Assembly: GCF_021917145.1 (NCBI RefSeq)
Contig: NC_061061.1
Coordinates: forward strand, 15,329,484-15,393,483
Direction: 5' to 3'
DNA length: 64,000 nt
Source: Hypomesus transpacificus
Taxonomy: Eukaryota; Chordata; Actinopteri; Osmeriformes; Osmeridae
Each line of letters opens with the position of its first letter. The first letter of the stretch is position 1. Positions 29,453-48,751 of this stretch are shown one piece after another. The position numbers and the translations under genes were made by a program. The notes beneath the pieces were generated by a model that ran no database searches, was not told the origin of the DNA, and was given only the letters and a program-made list of their open reading frames with translations.

Positions 29453-32400
29453 GTAAGCGACAGTCACAGGATTCATCTGGTACCTTAAATACGTTCACAT
29501 TACGTACTTATTCATCTAGTCGGTACATTGAGTTCCATTTTGTTCAAGTGCTCTTTATAGCCTAACTTGCGCAGTTTTCTCTACAATGAATGGCGTAAAG
29601 ATGGGGGCGGGTTGAAGGTTTGCAAGGATGCGGTCGAGGCCTCCTAGGCGGTTGTGTAATAATTTTAGACTATATTTGTTAATAATTTCTCCGAAAAGGA
29701 CTTGTTTGATGAAGTTCTGTACATGAATATTTTTTTATTATTCAAGTATATAACATCGTCTTTACAGTTGAAGAGTGTATTCATAATTTATATGAATGCA
29801 AAATGTCCAGTGCCGAGGTAACGTGACAGCAGTGGCATCTCGCAATGATGTACAGTATATTGCGGAAGAAGCGGCTGCGAGAAACTCCTTAAACAATTCG
29901 TAGCTGATCATATTATTAAACAATATCCTGTGAATATCCAATCCTGTGGATGGTATTTGTACAGATAGAAGTGGAAATAGTGGAATAAAAATGTCAGGAG
30001 TTTTACAGAAAAGAGTTTCTGCAGCTACGTGCCTCACTACCACCTTCCTATGAATTATTGTCTTGCGTCAGTCACAGCATTCTGGAAAGTAGGCTACAGT
30101 AGGTTAAGAAATGGTGACTGAATATTAATACATGGGCTATTACGACTTAACGTAAGTCGTGTCAAATAGGATGTACCTACTCTAATTTTCTATCTGCTTC
30201 ATAATATGGTTATGTAGCCTACCGGTTTTACATGTAAGAAATTAAGATCGTTGTGTTGAATAATCTATGGGCATATCAACTACAACCAATTGTACGAAAA
30301 GAATACGACTAAGAGTAACAGGTTCTGGCCCGTCTGGTCGTCATCCGGCCGCTGCTGAAGGTCATATCACACTTAAGGTCATATAATCTCGTCCGTAGAC
30401 ATGAAGCATCATAGCCTACTCTCCTCATAATGTAATTTTGGGAATGTTGTAATATTGATGATGATACTATATTCGACAATCTTGCAAGTAGACGTCTAAA
30501 TGAATGGAAATGAGCAACTTAGTAAATGCGTGCCATTGTTGGGAAGTATTTTGGATTCCCTGATGACAGACGTATCTACTCAACTTGACCTAATTTGCGC
30601 AGAGTCGAGTTGCCTTCGCGCAGGTTTCACTGCAACAGAGCAGTACGTGCTGGTGATGCGGTAGATTTAGAGACTAGCTGGTGTATTTCCCTTTCATAAA
30701 GGTACACTGAATATGTATACAAAATCCCCCTCTGGCTCAGTTCTTTCGTACAATCTCTATGTGTGAGCTTATGCACATCCCAATACCCTTATATGGCATA
30801 AACTCTCCATCCCTTTGAGGTTGCCATGGAGACTGTCCTCTCCATTTTATTTTACCCTCACGATTGCACTTTACACACTATAACTGTTGCATCGTGAATA
30901 GAACGTGTGTGGTGGCATCGCTAACCTCTAGTTTTCAATGCATTGCCATCAGGATTCCTTTTTCTCAAACTTGTAGGCCCAAATGTTGCTCTTAAGGGGG
31001 TGGGGGTATAGGGCTGGGCCACTGCAGTGTGACACTGCAACTTATTGAATCATGCATGTTGAAGAAGGGGGGGGGGGTCAATATGTCTGGGAAGCCAAGG
31101 TTACTCTGCATCAGGTTACTGTGCTCAAACCACACCACAGATTGTTGCTAGGTAGACCTTCACAGCAGCTGACAAAGGTAATAGAAGCTCGGCTATGGAC
31201 AGGATTATCCATTTTATTTAAATTTAATGGACAATAAGTCTTTATCTTCTTATTTTATCTAGTGACATGATGGTTTGTGATTGTAACTGACAAGTGGTCC
31301 ACTGAGATGTGACACTGGGTTGCTGATGTAAGCACAATGAGGCTGCAACTAAAGCCTCCTAGATTCAGAGTTTTCTCATTGGCTTGGGGAAGAGTCCACC
31401 TACTACTGTAAGCATGCTACTGATAAATTGCGTCGGCAAGATTATAACATAGCAAGGATATCTGCAGTAAATGAGCAGTTGCTATGTGGGAAAGGGGCGT
31501 GGCTGCTACATGACATCTAAATAGAGAGAAAATACCTGGCTTACCCCCCTCTGTCAGCCATTCAACTCACCAATGGAAAACTACTGAGCTGCCATAGAGG
31601 AATTTGCGCTAGAACGAGGGTGTGGGTGTGTCAAGCTGCATGTTTCTCTCTTCCGCCTCCCTCTGTCCGCAGCATTTTCTCTCTCTTCCTGTCTTTTACA
31701 TATGCTTTTCTCCGGTCTCTAAGACACATTCCCCCCTCAAAATCCAGGTAAAAATTGACATTTAGACCAAGACATACATACTGATCAAACACTAGCATAT
31801 TTTTTACGTTGCTATAACAGCCTAGCCTGTTGCATTATTGCCAGCGTATGTGCACCCCTCCTCCTCCATCTCTTCCTGTGTGTGTTAATGGTGGCTATGA
31901 CACAGCACTCTTTCAAAATGGCTGCCAGTCTCTCACCTCAATGGAGTGGTGCCTGTTGCTCTTCACTCAGACTCACTTTCTTCTAAGCTCTGTTTTACAA
32001 TTTTTTTGTAATTGTAAAAACAGTGAAATGCCTTGCCTAAAGGAAGAATATACTACAATGGGTCGTTCTTGGTTGCAAAAACAATCCCGCGCCAACGGAT
32101 TAACATTTTAATAAAAGACGAGTAACGCCGATCAGTGAATGCCGTTGCTGCTCTCCTGCGGTGTGTCTATTTTAGTCCCATTGTCATGAATGTTTCTGCC
32201 TGAGTGGGTATCTCTGTGGGTCTGGGGAGACTGACCCAGTTAGTGTAGGATGCTGGCACCCTGGGCTCCCCAGGACAGCCAAGCGTTAGTGTACCTATGG
32301 AAAGGTAGGGCATGGGAGGGGAGCATAAGAGGGCGAGGGAGCTTGTAACTGGGACAGGGCTCACAGAGGGTGGTACAGTGAAGAGCCTGGGAGGGGTGTC

Positions 32401-35400
32401 TTCAGTGTACCTGGTGCAGCTACCCCAGTAACTCTCTTTTGATTACTCAGCATGGACTGTAGAAAGAAGTTATAAAATGGGATGTGACACTATGTCCATC
32501 TGTATGTTGTACGGAGGGATAACACTCCAGTAGAAAGGACACGACACCGAAAGGACTCTTCTGTCATTCTCTGTATCACTGTGGGTGTGTTGCTTGAAGT
32601 GGAGATGTATGGGGGATGCTCACCTAACACGATTATTTTGCGTAATAACTCTGATGTTGAACTCTGCTGTGGTATGAAGTCAGTATAGAGTATTTAATTA
32701 GAGCCATAGATAGAGGTAGGCTGGATAACCAGGCTCCAACACAGCAGCCATCTGTCTCTGGTCTCTGCTGGACTGGTTTCTAATTAGTCAGCACCATGCT
32801 CTCCCACCAGGCTGACCTACCCTACTACAATATGCTGTATTCACTGCCCTCACCTCTTGATAGAGAGCTTCTATCTAATATGAATTACATACACTCTAGA
32901 TTTTTGGATTGAGTATTGACTGGACACTGAACAAAGGGTTGCATTCCTAGTCAGCCTACAGTTTTCTTGCAAAAATAGGGGTGGTCTGAACATCAACCCA
33001 ATTGCCGACTGAAAAGAGATGAACAAATATTTTCACCAGAAGATCACAAGACCATAATAGGCTCGTCTGTTCTATACAACAAAATGGAGGTAGGGAAAAT
33101 GGAGGATAGACTAGAGCTGAGGAGAACACAGGGATGGTGTGGGCAGAATGTCAAAAGAGAGAGGAGGAAATGTGAGAACATGATGACATAGAGCACTCTC
33201 TTTCCCTCTCCCCTTTTCCTCCGAGCATCCTCCACATTAGGGTCACCTTGTATGCTAGTGTGGCCACTGCAGAGAGAAGAGCACAAAATGGATGCCATAA
33301 CACAACAGCAGTTCCCTGGGTTAGACAAAGGACAAATCTAAAGGATTTTGTAAAAATCGAAAGAATCAGTAGCAAACGAGGCAGCGTACGGAGCAGCAAT
33401 TATAGTTACTGTTACTATAGTAACAGCTTCGTGCTCATGACACTGCAGCTGAGGCACAGATGCCACTCAGGTCATGTGATTGTCACTGGTGGATTCACTC
33501 ATTTGCCGGTTCAGTTAGGACACTGTCAATCCTGGCGCAGTGCATTGTGGGGCCCTTTAAAAAGACTACTGGGGAAGTGAGCAGATTAGGATAAGCCCGC
33601 TGGGATAGTACAGTGTCAAAGCAGTGGCGCGCGCACACACACACACACATCAGACACACACTCAGGTACCAACACACTCAGGCACAGATTAGGAGATTAT
33701 CAGGATCTCTAACGATACACCCTAACAGTTACAAGGTCAATCCTGAGCATCCTACCAACTAAAACAGTGCATGGTTGCTTGCATGAATTAGGAGATGCAT
33801 CCTACCAACTTAACAGTGCATGGTTGCTCGCATGAATTAGGAGACGTAACATAAAAAATTGCTCAAATTCTTAGTTTGTCAAATTAATGTCGAAAGCCAG
33901 AAATTAAAAAGGCTTCATTCTGTTCAACAAGGTTGTGAACTCAAGTCTCCCAAGGGCAAACACAGTAGCCGAAGGCAGTAGCAGACCATTTGGTTTTAGA
34001 TTCATCTATTGTCATGTCAGTTTGCCTTGTGCTGAGTGAGGAAAAGCAGGAACTGATGTAAATGGAAAAACCCTCACATGGCTCTTCAAACTGGTTGCCA
34101 GACAGACAACAAATGAGGTTGACAACCCCACATCCAGGTGACCTCCGATAGATTCACTGAACCCAAGTTTATAGGTGTCCTTAATGTAATTTAGATCAGA
34201 ACTAGGATCAGTAGTCACTAACATCCAGACTGGTTTAAATTAACAATGTGCCAGACAAGTTGGAAACATAAAAAACGATCAGGGTTGACTTTCCAAAGTG
34301 CTACATTGATTGGTGCAAAGTGTGGCAGTGTTCTTGCCCCACAGGCTGTTTCCCTACCAGTCTGACATTCAGAGACATGGACCATATTATCTGATAGTTC
34401 TGTATGCCCTATGGATTGGATGGGTTTAGTTCAGCCAACCATTTTCAGTTCCTGTCTGGGGAAAGGCTAAAAGAGGATACAAACTTCTTCCATGGTCTCT
34501 GTCTGGTTAGAGCTGCCTAAGAATGCTATAGGCTATTATTCTTTTTGGCATCAGTTTACTAGAGATTCAATATCCTTGATAAAGGTTGGACCACTAGCCT
34601 ACAGTAGGCTTGGACTGGGCCTGCTCTCTCTCACTAGGCCTGTAAACAGGTTGAGCCTTTTATGCTATTCACTGCAATCAGTTTGGGTCAAGCATAGAGG
34701 TAATTGTAATCCTTGATGTTTACAACAGAAGGAATTTAGGCTTCTTTTAAATTAAGGTGTGTTCCCATGTGCTGTAGATCGGTTGTACCAAATCTCTGCA
34801 GACAAAATTGTGTAATTATTGAATGTCAACCACAGTAGTTTGTTGTATTAAGGGAATAGGGAAGGGCGAAGGCATGAAGTAAGCAATGTAGTATTTCCTG
34901 ATTATTGCAACAGTAGCATTTGTTGACCAAGGGATGGGAGCCTTAAACAATGTGTTCTAAGATATACCAGAATTTTCTATATATCAGCTCAGTAGGGTAT
35001 AACCTCCAGAAAAAAATCACAGAAAAAAAATGTCCCAACATTTAACTATGAAAAATGATCACATTAACATCTAACTAATGTTAGAAGTACTAATCCATCC
35101 CATCCATTCGGTCACAGTTAAGATTATGACTTGGTTCAACTATTCAGACTAATAGGTTATAATACAGTTCTCCAAATATCAGCAAGCGGGAAATGTCTCA
35201 TGTCTACAATAATGCGTTCTTCGAGGTCCACTTCCTGTGTTCCTGCTGGACCTTTTCCTCCCTGTCATGTGACCAATCCTTATATGGAAGAGGAGGTCAC
35301 ATACTTGACTCTTGTCCAGCCCTTCTTTTTGTTTAACTCTTGTTCAGCTCATGCTCTCCCGCTTTCTTACTCTTACATAATACACCCACTACCCCTCTCT

Positions 35401-36245
35401 ACATGCTAAGCATGGCTACTAGGTAGACAGACACTACAACAGCACACAGGCTACAGCTTGCCCTTAAGATAGAGTAGGAATTCCAATACTGCTGCACTCT
35501 GAACAAGATTAGACTGGATTCAACACAGGCTGTGGCCTAACAAAGATGGTGCTTACTTTACAGTTTTAAGTAAAGAATTTGACATCAGACCAAGTATGAT
35601 GTGAATTGAGAAAAAAATCTGGGATTTTTATGTGCAGGAAGACAGCTTATTTGATCCAAACAGGTTGAGACAAGCTAAAGGTGAGCGTTGTGGCCATAGC
35701 TGCATTTAGTCATTTAGCTGCATGTGTATCCCCACTGTCTCCTGGAGCTGCAGAATGGAGCGCATCTGATCTGACATGTGAATGGGAGCCCAGAGCAGAC
35801 TACAGCTCTTAGCCTCTCTGACTGGCCTGCTAAGTAGACCTGCAGACAATAGCCTCCCCAAGCCAAATCGTTGCTAAGTTACACTCTGGAACCTAGCCAC
35901 GCCTTGCACACAATACAGCCTCAGCCCCCAGCTACACCCTCCTCAATTCCCTCTCCCCCCTCCGAACTCACCCAAACCCATCTAGTGTCTGCGACACCAG
36001 GCTACCTAGTTTAACTGACACTAGTTGCAGCGTATGTTACGTAACCTAGTAAAGGACAGTGTGACACCCCTTTGTTGCTGAAACTGTACGTTTTTTTGCA
36101 ACAGTGGGAGGTTTGGAAGACTGTTGTAAGAGTTTGATTTCCTTCACGATCAGTATGACCATTTCTCAGCCCTCTCGCCCTAACGTGCTGGTATTGTTGT
36201 CCATGTACTGTGCCGTTTTTGACAATCTTTTTGGTATTATTGCAG
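29453..36245 (+). other. gapdhs intron 1 (6.8 kb)
   Basis: No coding exon is recognised. It contains a G-run at 31067-31078, a two-copy ~50-bp tandem repeat at 33747-33846, a short (CA)n at 33633-33649 and otherwise unique AT-rich sequence. The interval is unusually long for an otherwise compact gene and may hold regulatory sequence. Confidence 0.5.
33747..33846. repeat. Two-copy tandem repeat of about 50 bp
   Basis: GCATCCTACCAACTAAAACA and GCATCCTACCAACTTAACA start two adjacent copies, each ending GCATGAATTAGGAGA. The copies differ at only a few positions. Confidence 0.85.
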
Positions 36246-36276
36246 GTTCACAACTACAACCCAATCAACAGCAACC

Positions 36277-39810
<3,534 letters not shown>

Positions 39811-40164
39811 CTTCTTGCCTTGCCCACTCTGCAAGAGCAGAAGCCTGCAAAGGGACCATCCTCACCCTCTTTTACACACAGTCCCAGCATAGTCAAGCCA
39901 TAGTGTCACACCCTTATAGCACCCCCAGCCCCCACTCTTTACAAGGCTCTCAGATGTCTAGTAGGAGGCTGTGTGTACGAGTGTTTGTTTTTCCTTTATG
40001 AAACAATTTCTCTCTGAATGGTTTTGACTTGACAGTATTTGTTTCTGTGTCTCCCCTAAGCATTGCTATGCTAGTCTTCATACTGGGTGTTACCATGTAC
40101 TATTGGTGTAAATGATTACAGTTCTAGAGATAAACTAGTAACTGTAATTCAGCAAAAAATAACA

Positions 40165-40170
40165 AATAAA
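40165..40170 (+). terminator. gapdhs: Polyadenylation signal of gapdhs
   Basis: AATAAA about 355 bp after the stop codon; a T/G-rich stretch (TCTTGTTTCTGTGTTGTG) follows about 20 bp later. Confidence 0.8.
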
Positions 40171-40339
40171 CATGAAAAATATTAAATGCTCTTGTTTCTG
40201 TGTTGTGTTTTTACATTTCTCTCATAATTATAAGAAGACCAAGGCATGAAGCAATTATTCCATTCTACTAAGACTCAAGCCCTCATATATATGGCAGCAA
40301 ATAAAGGTGAAACGACTAAACCCTTATGAGCACTACGTG

Positions 40340-40482
40340 TGTTTGACTTCATGCAGTGCCGGCGTCGCCTGCAGCTGCCTGCAGCCCGGCTGACTTGAAG
40401 CAGCCAATTGGATTCTCAGCTTCAAGGCAGCCGGTTGCAGCCGACTGTCGGCATCGCCGGCGCTGCATGAAGTCGAACACAC
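40340..40482. repeat. GC-rich imperfect palindrome (foldback/MITE-like)
   Basis: Left arm GTGTGTTTGACTTCATGCAG then TGCCGGCG, continuing to GGCTGACTTGAAGC. The right arm is its reverse complement from GCTTCAAGGCAGCC to CATGAAGTCGAACACAC. The arms are about 64 bp with roughly ten mismatches, around a loop of some 20 bp (AGCCAATTGGATTCTCA). It lies between the gapdhs poly(A) site and tmem147. Confidence 0.9.
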
Positions 40483-41412
40483 CTATTGTAATTGGGATGA
40501 TGTAAAAATCAAGAGTGAGGCTTCCATGTAGTTTAATGGACCATGCACATACTCTTATACTACATTTAGTAAGCACTTCTGTTTACCCACAACTGTATAT
40601 TTGTGAACAATTATTGTATATATTTTTGAGTGTCTACGTTGCACGCCATTTAGATTTGTTGTAGACTGAGTTAAGTGAATTTAGTTTGTGTTTTATAATA
40701 CCAGATATTACTAACCATTGCTGTGTGACAACTGGAACCTTCATTTGGCAGAATCCTAAACGGAATTCTTTCCACAGGGACCTCTGACAACTTCCGTCAC
40801 ACAAATGCAACGCGTTTACTGCCATATCTAGCCAGCGGGTTAGATAGCAGCCTTGTGTTAGCACTGGAGAGGTTATTCATTCAGTCAGCGTAAGTAACAT
40901 TTTTATAATTATATACAGATAATAATCAAGCAGAGGTAATTTTTGTTTGATGGACAAAATAAATGTTTGTGACATGACAGACTGTAGGGTATAAAGCAAA
41001 ACTTGGCTAGCTAGTCGGTACCAAATCCCGGTGGCAGGTGGACTGCGATTAAAAATTATAGATAGCTAGCTCTACAGTAGTTAGCTACCTAGGCAGCAGC
41101 TAACGTAACACGCGTTGTTAGCTGCATCTACGTGTCTATTTGCTTATTTTATTTGAATGCCATGATGTGTTAAGATTGTAATTTATAAGTTACCTTTTTG
41201 CTACCTTAGCTAACATGTGCTAACGTTAGGTAGATCAACAAGGCTAGTACTAAGCTATCTGGCCCAGGCTAGCCAACTAGCCAGTAAAAACGCGATACAC
41301 TGACAGGATATGGATTTAACTAGTTTTCATTTTTTTCTGTTAAGTGTAATCAATTTTCTTTGAACAGCACTGTCAAAGAAAAACACATACCAGTGCTGGA
41401 CCATTTGAGATC
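40483..41412 (+). promoter_or_regulatory. tmem147 upstream region, possible non-coding exon
   Basis: No coding sequence apart from tmem147 is seen. A donor-like CAGC/GTAAGTAA at 40888-40897 and an acceptor TTTCTTTGAACAG ending at 41367 could bracket an intron in the 5' UTR. No TATA box is evident. The exon is a guess. Confidence 0.4.
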
Positions 41413-42835
41413 ATGACGCTCTTTCATTTTGGAAACTGCTTTGCCTTGGCTTACTTCCCCTACTTCATCACCTACAAGTGCAGTGGATTGTAAGTGTTGA
41501 AACTGATCTAAGCAACTGCTTAATTGTGGGATTATCATTTCTCAATATTCCTTCGTCACTATTATATATTATATATGCTATATAATCATCTAGTTGTAAT
41601 ACAGGGGTTGAAAGATTTGATCTGTACTGATAATCTAATTTGAAATGTCAGCAGTTTGGGGGTGGACTTTTCTAATCCTTTTAGGGACTGAGGTGGGGGT
41701 AGAATCTCCCTCAGTAATTCTCTTTAAACAACCATGTGACATTAAGTGGTTCTGGGTATTGCTAACTACTAGATTATGTGTATACTGCCATCATTTCTCC
41801 ACATGGTATTATCACATATTGTTATTGAGCAGATTATCTAAGTAAATTGTATTATTCTTTCAGGTCAGAATACAATGCTTTCTGGAGATGTGTCCAGGCA
41901 GGGGCAACCTATCTGTTTGTCCAGCTATGCAAGGTGGGCTGCTCTTCTGTGTGGATGTGTGTGTTAAAAAGAGAGAGGAACAAGAATGACGAAGATAAAT
42001 AAATACACGGTTTTGTGACATAACCTTTTCTGCAACTCTACCTGCCTGTGTTCCAGATGCTGTTCCTGGCTACATTCTTCCCCACCTGGGAGGGAGGGGC
42101 TGGTGTCTATGACTTTGTTGGGGTAGGTGAGGTTCAGGTGGCAAATTCACACAAAAATGACTTGTAAATGTTTCGTTAACTTATTATTGACTGCGAAAAA
42201 AAAACGTTTTTCTTTTAACACTGTGGGTGTGCAGGAGTTTATGAAAGCTACAGTTGATATGGCTGACCTGCTGGGTCTTCACCTGGTCATGTCCAGGAAT
42301 GCTGGGAAGGGCGAGTACAAGATCATGGTGGCCGCTATGGGCTGGGCCACTGCTGAACTGGTCATGTCAAGGTAGCTCCATCTGTCTCGTCTCATGTTCT
42401 GTATGTGTGTTTCTGCCTTCTGTTCTTTCCCTATTACTCTGCTCTCTTTCCCTTTTCCTCATTAAAAAAAATTGCGATATTAAATATCCTTACCTATTTC
42501 TCCTTGTTGATTTGCTCCATCTCCCAGGTGTCTGCCTCTGTGGGTCGGCGCCCGAGGTATTGAGTTTGACTGGAAGTACATCCAGATGAGCTTTGACTCC
42601 AATATCAGCCTGGTGAGGCATTTTGATATCTTATCAGCACCTCATCAGTCTCTCCTTATGAAAAGACGGGTCCGTTAATTTTTTTTTTACCTGTTTGCCT
42701 CTGCAGGTGCATTACATTGCCATGGCAGCGGTGGTTTGGATGTTCACACGGTACGACCTACCCAAGACCTTCCGTCTGCCCGTGACAGTGCTGCTTGGGC
42801 TGTGTGTCTACAAGGCCTTCCTTATGGAGTAAGTA

Positions 42836-42869
<34 letters not shown>

Positions 42870-43670
42870 TCAAAAGCAGAGAAACATTTACATATGTAAT
42901 GTAGATGGGTTGTCATATGTATGTGGTTTGAACAAGGAGGGGGGTTTGACATGTAAAATTTTGAGTAGTGAGTTGCCACTAGATGGCATCGAAAGCATTT
43001 AATAGTTTTCTAAACCGTGTTAACTAGTCTAATGAGTGCTGTGGAATAGAATGTTGTCTGTCCCTCCTAGAACAATGTGACTATTAGTTTAGGTTTGGGG
43101 TTTATAAGTATTAGATAACCAGCTGATTGGAGACAGAGTAACACACACCTACAGTGTTTCCCCCAGGTTTACAGCTCGGACACAAACACTTAAAGGAATC
43201 ATGGTGTTCATGTGTTTCTTTTAACGACAGAAATGACATGCTGTCGTGTAAATAAGATAATTAACATAAGGCCATTTAGTGTGTTTGATGAAAGAGTAAG
43301 ATATAGACCTCTTTTATAGGAAAGGTAACCTTAAATGACTTATTTTGTGATTTGGTGCTATATATAAAATTTTAAAAAAGGGTGCCCCCCCAATATAATG
43401 GTAAGGGAAACGCTGCACACCTCGATGACACTAATAACCAGTTCAGACTACAGTAGTTGTGGCAAAGTCTTTCTGGGGTTAACATAGGCACATAGGAAAT
43501 CTTTGATTTCTCCCACAGTGCTCACTTTGTCTCTCTCCCCCCACCCCAGACTGTTTGTGCACATGTTCCTGCTGGGAAGCTGGACAGCTCTGCTGGTGAA
43601 GGCTGTGCTGACTGGAGCTATCTCCCTCTCCTCACTGATCCTCTTCGTTACACTCGTCCACAGCAACTGA
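41413..43670 (+). CDS. tmem147: Transmembrane protein 147 (ER translocon partner)
   Basis: Seven coding exons: 41413-41489, 41864-41933, 42057-42122, 42235-42371, 42528-42612, 42707-42828, 43550-43670. They give 225 aa (human 224). The protein is a polytopic membrane protein of the endoplasmic reticulum and nuclear envelope; in mammals it joins nicalin and NOMO in the complex that helps multipass proteins at the Sec61 translocon. Highly conserved stretches seen here are [66 protein letters not shown] and DSNISLVHYIA, with hydrophobic helices between. The C-terminal helix ([12 protein letters not shown]) differs most from mammals, as expected. Every splice joint keeps frame. ATTAAA near 44454 may be the poly(A) signal. 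Confidence 0.96.
42838..42869. repeat. (CA)n microsatellite in tmem147 intron 6
   Basis: About 15 CA units starting 9 bp after the exon 6 donor. Confidence 0.95.
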
Positions 43671-45765
43671 GGCTGACTCTGGCAGCCAGAGCGCCTGGGG
43701 TTGGCACACTACATCTGTGGTTCATCCCTAGTGGGAAGGTCTGGTGCGTAGAATTTTGGTCTGTGGACTGGCCTGTGAATGTCATATACACATGACTGGT
43801 TTATAGGAGTGTATGAGAATGCTCCTTTTGCAGGTTCATTTTGGATTGCTCACATAAGGATCATCGATATGATCCTCAAAACATTTTCTTCTTCTTTTTT
43901 TTACCAGCTACATCTTGTATGTGATTCAAATGAGCTTATGTGTGATTGGTTCTGCAGCAGTAGAGGATGTAGATAAAGTATTTATAACTTGTGTATGAAT
44001 ATGGATGTTTTTTGTTTGTTTTTTAACCACATGATGCGAGACAGAAGCCAGTCTATGCCATGTTAGCTGAGGGTGTTCTACTGTTGTTACTATGGTCACC
44101 TTCCCATTTTCAATGCTGTTTCCAGAAGCATTTAAGCATTTAAAGCATCAATTGAAAATATAAGTGAATCATGGATATGCTCAAATGCTAAGACCAAATG
44201 CACACAGAAATTCTGAACCTATGAAGGGGAGAGATGTGCATTGTTCAAGGGGAAGGGTAGAGTTTGGAAAAATAACATTTGTCCTGCAGCATGGTGGGTA
44301 AATTATACTAATTTCTTTAGAGCTAAAAAGTTGAGACAGTTGCCCTCATCACCTGACTGGAGTGGTAGGATGCCATTTGTAATCTTGGCATTCCATCCAC
44401 ATGCCAAGGGACTAGGAGGCAAATTACCTTTCTATTGGAGATGTATGTCTATGATTAAATATGAATGAAATGTAATACTGTGTTGTCTGCATTTATTTAT
44501 TTATTTTTACTAAACTGAATAATGTAAATCATACATTTGGATTATTAGGATCCCAGGCTCCACCAATGCCCTTATTCCCACTAGGAGAAACTGTCCTGAA
44601 AACAACTAGCCAAACTGCTTTTAATGTTTGGATCAACACAAACTTCTCTCCTGTTTGCAACCGGTTTGGTTGCGCCATCATGTCTGAAATATGATTCTAG
44701 ACATTTTAACGAGGCCTCCTTTCTATGCCACGGTTGACGCTTATCTCACGTCGGACGATTTCATAAATTATCTTTGCAGGGCCTCTTTCCAGGACAAAGA
44801 CCTCTATGAAAGAGTCCACAATGACTGGGCTATCTGACCATGATTCCGTTTGTTTCTTAGCCTTCGTGTCGTTGGCACATTACCCAAGTCTCACATTATA
44901 TGTTGGACTCATGCTGATGGTGCCGTACTGTAGCTTACTATACACTATTATAGCAGGGCTCAAGTTTCATTAAAAGTTTTTAGAAAAAGAGATTAGCATA
45001 CATGTCAACGTTTTGATACAAAACGTTCGAGGGATGTTTGTGCTGCTGGTGATGATTATGACTGGTTTGCTGGTTTTTAGCTGTTTAACTCGAGGCAACT
45101 ATCAGTTCGGCAGAAATATGCGCCTCGTCCATTAATTGTAGCCTAGAGGGACTACTTATTCCTTCTCGGCGTGAGAAATGTTCGAAATGTGAGAAAAATA
45201 CGAAGTTTCAAGAAAATGTTGAAATGAGAGCCCTCTATTGTAGTGTAGTTGAAGTGTAATTATAGTTCACCGTGCCTAGTAGCTGAGATGTGGATCCCTT
45301 GCACTGTTAATAGACAGTGACACTGATTCTGATCTCATGAATGTATTTTTTCCCGTTTGTTGAATAAATTACCCATATCTGGGTTTGACTCCATCCCTCA
45401 GACCTTCATTCTTCTTTTACAAGACTAAAGGCTCGGCACATATCGGACCGAAAGGTTCCTGCTTGCCTGCATTTCCATCACGGACGCCTTGTGTACCATG
45501 TCATCGGACATGTGCCGTCGATCTGCACCAGGGCATGCTGCAGTAACCTATCGTAAAACAATTTGAAACCTTGTATAATGCATTTCAAAAAAATTTTCAC
45601 GCCGAAAAGACGCAGACTCAACACAAACTTACTGGGAAAGAGTCAAAATTATCAACCAATGAGCGAAGGGGTAAAAACAGACAGCTGCAAGGAAAGTAGT
45701 GCCATATTATTTAGTCTTCGATTTTTCTTCTACAGACAACACACTTGCCTCGATCGTGGCGGTTT
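43671..45765 (+). other. tmem147 3' UTR and spacer before the sulfotransferase
   Basis: Probable tmem147 3' UTR up to about 44480, then AT-rich spacer. An upstream open frame starts at 45563 and ends TGA at 45767-45769, overlapping the sulfotransferase start as ATGA. No other gene is recognised. Confidence 0.5.
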
Positions 45766-47861
<2,096 letters not shown>

Positions 47862-48137
47862 GCTGAAGACATGGGGCTGGTATGGTCTTTGGGCCTATAA
47901 CCAATAACACTGACAAGAGTAACCAGTATTTAGATGTTCTCATTCTGATGATTAGAGGACATTTTTATCATTTGGATTACTTTTTTGTAGATATTATTCA
48001 GATCATTTGATCAACCACTGACATATACTGATGCAACCATATATTTTGCGCAGCTATTTTACTCATTTGGTTAAGTTGTTTATTAACTGGTGGTGACCGT
48101 GTACAGAAGCACATTTTGAGATATTTCAAACTGTTTT

Positions 48138-48156
48138 AATAAACTGATTTAATAAA
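48138..48156. terminator. Overlapping poly(A) signals of two convergent genes
   Basis: Plus strand: AATAAA at 48138-48143 and 48151-48156, about 280 bp after the sulfotransferase stop. Minus strand: ATTAAA at 48153-48148, about 50 bp after the stop of the PLAC8-like gene at 48202. The two transcripts would overlap tail to tail by a few tens of bases. Confidence 0.6.
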
Positions 48157-48201
48157 CATGTTTACAGAATGATATAGCACATGACTTTAACAGACTCTGT
48201 G

Positions 48202-48751
48202 TCACTTGGAAGTTCTCGTATCAATCTCACGAGCCAACTGACATAAAGCACACATGCCACAGAAGATTCCATGACACCAGTCTGACAGGATGCTCCCCTA
48301 GAAATAAACGGAGTATGAAGAACACTGTAAAATGTATCACATCTACATGAGAGACCATCATTACATGGTTATACATATACCTCAATGTTATATCTCTCCC
48401 TTAAGCCTGTTCGAAGCAGAAGATCAGATCCAGGAAGCAGAGGAAGCAAAAAACAATCTCCATATTTTTCTGCATTCAAATTGCCCAGGATAAAGGGGCA
48501 GAAGCATCCAAGCAAACCTGATTATTGTGAATAAAGAATAACAGGTGTGTAAGTGATCTGCTATTATGATATGATATATCTGCTAATATGAGAAAACTGC
48601 TGTAGCATACTATGTCAGAACTGCTTGACTTACAGGTATCTCTGTCCTCACAACAGTCACTCAACTTTGAGCTCCATACTGTTTTCTGTCTATAATTGGC
48701 GGGTAAGGCCTTGGGTTGACTTGATGTGGCATCTTCAAGCACGTTGCACAT
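48202..48751 (-). CDS. PLAC8/cornifelin-family cysteine-rich protein, copy B
   Basis: Three coding exons on the minus strand: 48751-48634, 48517-48381, 48297-48202. They give 116 aa in frame. The PLAC8 domain is seen in order: WSSKLSDCCEDRDTC (exon 1), LLGCFCPFILGNLNAEKYGD and LLRTGLRERYNIE (exon 2), then GSILSDWCHGIFCGMCALCQ with LAREI (exon 3). Exon 2 is 137 bp, the same as in copy A, and both introns have the same phases, so the two genes are tandem duplicates. Several cysteines usual in exon 2 (the CCC run near FLLPLL) are missing, so this copy has diverged more. Family members are small cysteine-rich proteins with roles ranging from cornified envelopes (cornifelin) to ion handling and kidney development (fish ponzr); the role here is unknown. 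The exact start Met is uncertain. Confidence 0.85.
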
